The notes below the pieces were generated by a model. The model had not been told where the DNA came from and did not search any database. It saw nothing but the letters and a program-made list of their open reading frames with translations. From the NCBI GenBank assembly GCA_026826555.1, contig JAKSZT010054569.1:3152258-3216257 (forward strand): 64,000 nt of DNA, read 5' to 3'. The translations under genes and the position numbers were made by a program. Source of the stretch: Tolypeutes matacus. Taxonomy: Eukaryota; Chordata; Mammalia; Cingulata; Chlamyphoridae. Shown here one piece after another: positions 56,187 through 64,000 of the stretch (the stretch's first letter is position 1; the number at the start of each line of letters is the position of its first letter).

Positions 56187-56275
56187 GGGAGCATATATAG
56201 CTTAAGTGGTTAAGCGCCTGCTTCCCAAGTACGAAGTCCTGGGTTCAATCCCTGCTACCTCCTAGAAAAAAAATT
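56187..56275 (+). mobile_element. Short tRNA-like SINE
   Basis: This is one unit with 'tagcttaagtggttaagcg' (A-box region) and 'gggttcaatccc' (B box), ending in a short A-run. No clear target-site duplication is visible. It lies about 50 bases upstream of the RPL21 pseudogene. Confidence 0.7.
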
Positions 56276-56333
56276 TGCTGTTAGGTCAACCAGATAGACT
56301 TAAAAAAAAAAGATACACATAAAAATTAATCTG

Positions 56334-57091
<758 letters not shown>

Positions 57092-57378
57092 TTAATCTGA
57101 AACATTCCATAAATATTAATCTCTCAAATATTCACCAATGCTGTCTTGTACCTGGAACAAAGCTACATGCCTGTAATAAGCATACATTTCATATGAACAT
57201 ACATGCTCATAAAATTATTTTTTAGGAAAAATGAAAAACATTAATGAAGTTCTTTAAGAACTAATGCCTGATTTGTCTTAGGTTCTAGATAATCACTAAT
57301 TTGCATGACTATACCAATAACAAAAGTAACAAAAGGAGCTATAAGGAGAGAAAGACAATGTTCAAATATACTTTAGAT

Positions 57379-57481
57379 GGGAGCAGGTGTAGCTCAGAGG
57401 TTGAGCACCTGCTTTCCATGTACAAGGACCTGGGTTCAATCCCCAGTACCTCCTAAAAATACACACACACACACACACACT
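57379..57481 (+). mobile_element. Short tRNA-like SINE with CA-repeat tail
   Basis: This is one unit with 'gtgtagctcagaggttgagc' and 'gggttcaatcccc', then a (CA)n tail at about 57460-57480. A 7-bp duplication CTTTAGA is visible at 57371-57377 and 57482-57488. The dinucleotide tail is a likely length polymorphism. Confidence 0.75.
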
Positions 57482-58839
57482 CTTTAGAGCAATGCCAACT
57501 AATAAGACCATCTCTGAAATTCAAAAGAATAATGATCAACAGATCTGCTTTTGTTATGGGAACTTAACATCCCTCCATTTTAGTACTAGCTCTCAAACAA
57601 TCAATTATCTACATCTGATGCACATCTGGACTTTTCTAAGACCAAAAAGGACACTAACTTTATACTTTATTTAGTATGTGGAATATTAGCTTAGGTTTAT
57701 TTTCCCATAATAGGAACATTTCTTAAGCTGGCATCAGTTTTAAACTTGGGAAATGATAACTAAATACATAATTCCATCATCAATGAGTCCAAGACCTGTA
57801 TTAGTTTAAGTGGGATAAAAAAAGTATTTGCTGTGAAAGGTTAAAGATTTCTGGTTGTTTATATGTGACAAATAATTACACAACTGAAAATAATTATTTA
57901 GAAAATTTATTAATTCAACCAATATTTGAGAGCCTAATATGTATTACTGGTCAGAGATTAAAGCAATGGACAAGCAAACAAAGTATTTTTCGCTGTTGAA
58001 AATTTTTTCACAATTTGTTGTGATTCTATAATAATAAATACTTCTTAGGTTACTGAAATTTAGTGGCAATTTGATGGTAATCATTACTAAGTCAAAAGAA
58101 CAGTGTAGGTGACTTTGATGAGTGAATTTAAAGTGTTTAAATTTAATTTAAATCTACCCCATATATATATATATTTTTTCTTTAAATTACCTATCTGCTT
58201 AATTTTGATCTCCCAAGTACGTAATTTAGGTTACACTGTGGTGCACTTTGACTAACATTTAAGTCATACTAATCCACAGGGGGTAAAATACACTGCAGAA
58301 AAATATCTTGCATTTTACTGATTCTAAGATGCCCATATTCTCCTAATTAAGATCTCTGAAGTTGGGAGATACTTTGTAATCAACAGCTTCCTACAATTCT
58401 AACTGGCAGCATTTTTCCTCCTTAGTGGCACATAAAATAATGGTAAATTTTGTTAATAAATGACATCTTAAGAGTCGATGAAATGCTGTCAGAGAAGTGA
58501 AAAGTTCTTCCAAAGGTTAATAATAAGACTTTGACAAATGACTAAATCTTAAGAATGATTTAGCAAATGATTGGGAGAGTAGTGCCCAGGTTTTACAAGA
58601 TTGCAGGGAATGAAATGCAGCAGAGCAGGATTTAGAATCCTAGAAGGCTAATATTCTTCCCACTTCATCACATAAAGGTTTTTGGTCCAAAATACCCCCT
58701 GGAAAACAAATTCAGCAGGTAATAATTTCAAGCCAGCTAAAATCCCATTATAGCAAAAATCTACCATATTACTGTTCAGAAAAAAATTTTAGTTATTACT
58801 AAAATTAAATATTACTAAAATAGAAAACTATTGTAAATG

Positions 58840-61800
58840 TTTTCTTTGTAAGATTTCATTTTCCAATTGTTTATTGTTAATATACAGAAATACAATTGAT
58901 TTTTGCATACTGGCTTTATATTCTATTATAATAGTTTGTAGATTCCTTTGGATTTTCCAAGTATACAATCATATCATCTGTGAGAAAAGTTACCTCCAGG
59001 ACAACGATGCCTAGAAGTGGTACTATTCTTATTCTTAAATCCGAGGGGAGAGGGGGACACACAGATATTCAATATTCAATATTTCACCGTGGATATGATA
59101 GTTATAGTTCTGCACATACCCACTGTAATCTTAAGGAAATTCACTTCTATTCCTAGTTTGCTAGGAATTTTTTGGGAGACATTCCTTTCCTTGTCAAATT
59201 TTGGTATTAGGTTTCATGAAACAAGTTAGGATGTGTTACGTCTTTTTATATTTTCTGTAAAAGACTGTATAAAATTGGTGTTATTTCTTCTTTAAATTTA
59301 GTTTAAGGTCACCAGTGACGTCACCTGGGCCTGGAGTTTTCTTTTTAGGAATTATTTAAAATAAAAATTCTTTTTTAATAAACAGATTTGACTATTCAGA
59401 CTTTTTATTTTAGTTCTTGTATCAGTTTTGCCAAGCTGAGTATTTCACCTAAGTATTTATATCTACTTACAATCCTTGTAACAAATATATTACTTTTTTC
59501 TAAACCATTTGAGAATAGGTTGCCTACATCATGGCCCTTTGCCCCTTAAGTCATTAGTATGTATTTCCTAAGAATATTTTCTTATATAATCACAGTTCAA
59601 GTTTTCAAAACCATGAAATTTAACATCGACACATTATCTTTAAAGGCTGCCTACAATTTTCTCAATTGTCCCAATCATGTCCTTTATAGCATCTCCCCCT
59701 CAAGTACTGACAAAATCTAGGATTACATACTGCATTTATTTATTCCATCTGTTTGGTCTCCTTTAATAGTGATGGCTCCTTTATCATTCCTGATATTGCT
59801 GATCTGTTTTCTATTTTTCACATTATTGGTCTTTTCAGGGGCTTATCAATTTTATTAACCATAACCTTTTTCAATGACTTCATTTAAAGTTTTTCTCTTT
59901 TTTCTTTTATTTTCTTTTATTACAGAAGAGTATACAAAAGAATCATGCATAACCTACAAGATTCCCATATACCACACATCACCACCACCTTGCATTGCTG
60001 TGGAACATTTGTTTTAACTGATAAAAGACCATGCAAATGTTACTACTAACTATAATCTATAGCATTAGCTGTATTTTCCCCATAAACCACCCTATTATTA
60101 ACACCATATTTTAGTACTGTACATTTGTTATAATTCATGTAAGAACATCTTCATCTTTGTAAGGTAAACCACAGTCCATCATCCACCACAGGGTTCACTG
60201 TGTTATACAGTCTCATGCAATTACAATTCATCCAAAGTGTACACTCAGCGGCTCTCAGTTTCATCACAGAGTTCTGCTGTCATCACCTCAGTCAATTTTA
60301 GAATGTTTTCATTACTTCAGAAAGAAAAGTCCCATATCCCTCTAAATCCCCCATTGCTGATCCTTAGCATTGATATAGTACCTTCTTTGCCACCGATGCA
60401 AAAATGTTACAATATTAACATTGTTAACTATAGTCCCTAAGTTACCTTAGTTGTATTTTTCCCATTTATCACCATATTCTTTCTTAACATGGTGATATTA
60501 ACATTTGTTCTAGTTCATAAAAGAACATTCTTGTATTTGTACTATTAGCCACAAACCTCATCCCACCAAGCTCACTATGTTATACAATCTCAAGGTTATC
60601 CTCTAGCTTTCTTTCTATTGACATTCATGTCCCTAGACTCCCCTTTCAGCCACACACTTATAAATCAATGGTGTTATACCCACTATAAGATGTTACCATC
60701 AACTGTATCCATTTCCTGACATACACAATCCACCTTATTAAAAATTCTGCATACTTTAAGCATCAGCTTCCCCTTCTCAATACTCTTTCTATCCTCTACT
60801 GACTTACACTCTAAATATTTTTATTGTACATCTATCTTTTACTTCCTTAATTTATGTTCTTTTTTCCTTCTGCTTTCTTTGCTTATAATTTGCTTCTTCT
60901 AATGTTGTGAGATAGCTTAGATTATTTTCAACCTTTTTAACTTACACATTTAAACTTATGTTTCCTTCTAAGTATTGCTTTTATCTAAAACTGTATACAT
61001 TTTGACACATTGAATTTTCACTTCCAGTTCTTATTCACCCATAAATTATATAAAAAGCATGATATTTCCAAATATTTGAGGATTTTCAAGTTATTTGCTA
61101 TTGATTTTTAGCTTACTTCCACCGTAGTCATTAAAATTTCATTTCTTTCTAATTTGCAGAGACTTGCTTTATGGTACAGCTTGTTGTATTTTAGTAAATG
61201 TTTGTATGTACTTGAAAAGCATGTTTATCCTGCAGTTTTGGGTGAAGTGTTCTGTTCTGTGTGTGTCAATTAGGTCAAGTCGGCTGCATTGTTCAAAACT
61301 TCTAAATCCTTGCTGATATTTTTCCTGCTTGTTCTACTAGTTATCGAGAGAGGACCGCTAATCTACTATGATGGTAGTTTTGCCTATTTTAATCTAGTTC
61401 TGCCAACTTATGCTTTCTGCATTTTAGACCATTTAATATACTTATTATTAAATACATATATAAAAAAGTAGAATTTGACATTTCCCTGTTGAAATGACCC
61501 TTTTAGCATTATGCAATGCCAGACTTTACCTCTAGTGACACTTCTTGCCTTAAAGTCTATTTTTTCTAGCATTAATAGAGCCAAATCAGCTTCCTTTTGG
61601 TTAATGTGTACATGATAAACTTTCCCATTCTTTTGCTTACCTATATATGCTTTAAATTTAAAATGTCTTTTGTAAGAAGTGTATAGTTGGGGGTCTTCTG
61701 AGATTTGTCATTATTTGAATGTTAGGACCTTTTATATTTACTATAACTACGATAAGTTGGGTTTAAGTCTACCACCCTGCCATTTGTTTTAGATTTATCC

Positions 61801-61846
61801 TATCTGTTCTTTATTTCTCCTTTCTTCTTTTCCTTTGGAGTAATTT
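58840..61846 (-). mobile_element. Old LINE-1 (ORF2 region), interrupted
   Basis: Reversed ORF2 phrases occur at 58930-59010 ('caatcatatcatctgtgag') and 59330-59470, then at 60850-61840 (for example 'tcaattaggtcaagtcgg'). A 3'-end-type segment (about 59900-60790) breaks the ORF2 sequence. The element resumes after the insertion at 61858-62720. No frame is intact. Confidence 0.7.
59900..60790 (-). repeat. L1 3'-end-type segment inserted in old LINE-1
   Basis: It starts 'cagaagagtatacaaaag' and includes 'ttcccatataccacacatc' and 'ccttgcattgctgtggaac', parallel to the start of the insertion at 61858. A second parallel block (from about 60400) suggests an internal duplication or two nested insertions. 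I found no clear target-site duplication. Confidence 0.5.
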
Positions 61847-61857
61847 TAAAAATTATT

Positions 61858-62720
61858 ATTAGAGAAGTTGTGGGTTTACAAAACAATCATGCACAAAATA
61901 CAGGATTCCCATATACCACCCCACCACCAACACCTTGCTTTGGTGTGGAACATTGTTACAATCGATGGATGTATATTTTTATAATTGTACTATTAATTAA
62001 AGTCCATGGTTTAACTTATGGGTCCTTGTTTGTGTAGTGTAGTTCCATGAAATTTTTAAAAAACTTTTTATTCTGTTACCCTTTACACAATCTAACATTT
62101 CCCCCTTTTAATCATATTCAGATATATATTTCAGTGCTGTTGACTGTGTTCATAATGTTGTGCTACCATCACCACCATCCACTACTTAAACATTTCTGTC
62201 ATTCTAAACAAGGACCCCTGTACATTTTAAGCCTTAACTTCCCAATCCCTATCACTGGTAACCTATGATTCCATTAGTTTGCTTATTCTAATTGTTTTAA
62301 ATCAGTGAGCTCATACAATATTTGTCCTTTTGTGTCTGGCTTATTTCATTCAACATGATGTCCTCCAGGCTCATCCATGTTGTCTCATGTATCAGGACTT
62401 CATTCCTTTTTATGGCTGAATACTATTCCACTGTATGCATATACCACATTCATCAGTTGATGGACACCTGGGTTGCTTTCATCTTGGCAATTGTGAATAA
62501 TGCTGCTGTGAACATCGGTGTGCAAATACCGTTTGAGTTCCTACTTTCAATTCTTTGGATATGTACTAGTAGTGGGATTGCTGGGTTATATGGTAGTTCT
62601 ATATTTAGCTTTCTGAGGAACTGCCAAACTGTCTCCCACAATGGCTGCACCATTTTACACTGCCACCAACAATGAATGAGTGCTTCTACTCCTCTGCATC
62701 CTTGGAGAAATCTATTTTTC
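61858..62720 (-). mobile_element. 5'-truncated LINE-1 inserted in old LINE-1, TSD-flanked
   Basis: Read on the minus strand, it runs from the ORF2 C-terminal region (62250-62700) to a 3'UTR ending at about 61860. The duplication TAAAAATTATT flanks it at 61847-61857 and 62721-62731. The minus-strand open stretch at 62453-62653 still reads MVQPLWETVWQFL, part of the L1 ORF2 C-terminal domain. Confidence 0.8.
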
Positions 62721-62731
62721 TAAAAATTATT

Positions 62732-64000
62732 CCATTTTCTCCCCTACTAAGATTGTTATACATTTTTTTCTTCTTTCGGGTGTTATTCTTAGAGATTACA
62801 AATGCATTTTTGACTTAATACTACTTTCCACCCTTTGCTTCCATGTATTTTAAACCCAAGCCATAATTATTATTTTAAAAGTCAGTATTAATTTATATTT
62901 ACATTTGTCCTTACTGTTTTCTTTATGTGGGTTTCTTTTTTCTCAACATGCAGAACTTCCTTTAATATTTTCTAGTGTAAGACTATTAGCAATAAATTCT
63001 ATCAGTTTAGTTTGTCTTTATGTGGCCTTCACTTTCTTTGTGTGTGGCCGTCACTTTTGAAGGATATGTTCATTCCATCTAGAATTCTAGGTTAGCTTTT
63101 TTTTTTCTTTCAACACTTTAAGGCATTCTGCTGTCTTCCAGCCTCTATAATTTCAGGTGATAAGCCAGCCATCATTCTAATATTGTTCCCCTGAAGGAAG
63201 CGACTTTTTTTCTCTGCCAATTTTTAGGATTTTCTCTTTTTCTTTGGTTTTCCGCAGTTACATCTATGATGGGTGTCCATATGATTTTTTTGGTATTTAT
63301 CCTGCTTGGAGTTCATAGAGCTTCTCTAATCTATGTTTTGGAATCTTTCTCTGTTTTGGAAAATTGTTAATATTCTTCTATCCCATTCCCCATTTTCCAT
63401 TCAGCAAACTCTTTTCATGGGTCTAACACTGTCCCACATGTCTCTTTTGTATTTTCCCTTCACTTTTTTTCCTTAGCACAGGATAATTGCTACTGCCATT
63501 TTTTCAGTTAACTAATCCTGTATTTTACTTTTTCTAATATACTATTAAGCTACCAAATAGCTTTAGTTATTGTACTTTTTCAGTTCTAGAGATTCCACTT
63601 GACTCTCTTTTTCAATAGCTTCCAGGTCTCTTACAAAAAATTTTCCATTCTTTCCTTTCTTAAGGATAATCAGTTAAAGTCCCTGTGTGGAAACTCTTAA
63701 ATGTCTGAATCATCTGTGGATTTCTTTTTTTTTTCTCTCTCTCTCTCTCTCTTGATTTTTGGTCAATTAGTCCTGTTAGCATGGCCTATAATATTTCACT
63801 GGATGAAATACTGGATTATAGATGAGAACTGTAGAGGATTTGGATGACATTTTCCTCCAAAGAGCAAATAAAAGTACCAGTAACTCACCTAGATTGTCTT
63901 GAGGGCTGTTCTATTTCAATTTTACCCTTAATATTAGGGTTTGGCCCTAAAGGGGCCTCAATGAAAAATGCAGGGAGTAATGAGGACCCTCTAACTTGGA
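62732..64000 (-). mobile_element. Old LINE-1, continuation to window end
   Basis: The sequence after the insertion continues the old reversed LINE-1 ('ggcattctgctgtcttccag', 'ggttttccgcagttac', 'ctagaattctaggttagc'). It is very degenerate. A (CT)n run lies at 63734-63753. Confidence 0.6.

Overview
The window is vertebrate nuclear DNA from a placental mammal, most likely a xenarthran close to the nine-banded armadillo. Exons are short, split by kilobase introns with GT..AG borders, and embedded in LINE-1, MIR, L2, hAT and Tigger remnants. The lineage clue is the abundant tRNA-like SINE whose sense-strand head reads about 'GGGAAGCGGCTGTGGCTCA' with a B box 'GGTTCGGTTCCC'. I recognise this as the armadillo DAS type from memory; no search was run.

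Two protein-coding genes are present, both on the minus strand. PPP1CB (protein phosphatase 1 catalytic subunit beta) occupies about 21-64 kb. Exons 2-8 are at 55207-55338, 53329-53559, 51398-51502, 46584-46655, 30209-30360, 26672-26806 and 24916-25020 (coding part). All seven keep reading phase and together give residues 18-327 of the 327-residue enzyme. Exon 1 (start codon, about 18 residues) lies beyond base 64000. SPDYA (Speedy/RINGO A, an activator of CDK1/CDK2) follows downstream on the same strand. It has a CpG-island promoter at about 15.8-16.7 kb, a probable non-coding first exon ending at 16372, and coding exons at 10719-10968, 8431-8489 and 6454-6539. The rest of SPDYA lies before base 1. 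The tandem order PPP1CB then SPDYA matches the human chromosome 2p23 arrangement as I recall it.

Layout by coordinate: 1-6.4 kb is SPDYA intron 4, dense in LINE-1 ends, SINEs and an LTR-like repeat. 6.4-16.4 kb holds the SPDYA 5' exons and introns. 16.4-16.7 kb is the GC-rich SPDYA promoter with two tandem CCAAT boxes. 17-21 kb is intergenic and L1-rich. About 21-24.9 kb is the probable PPP1CB 3'UTR. 24.9-55.3 kb holds PPP1CB exons 8 to 2. The 16-kb intron 5 contains a full-length but dead LINE-1 (32990-39187, plus strand) inserted into an older minus-strand LINE-1. 55.3-64 kb is PPP1CB intron 1, with an RPL21 processed pseudogene split by a SINE and a long old LINE-1.

The two genes act in different pathways: PP1-beta is a Ser/Thr phosphatase of the myosin phosphatase and other holoenzymes, while Speedy A activates CDKs. 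Nothing in the sequence indicates joint regulation. I found no previously undescribed system. The most informative structures are the nested retroelement insertions with readable target-site duplications, the tandem NF-Y-type promoter repeat, and two diagnostic subtypes of the lineage SINE.
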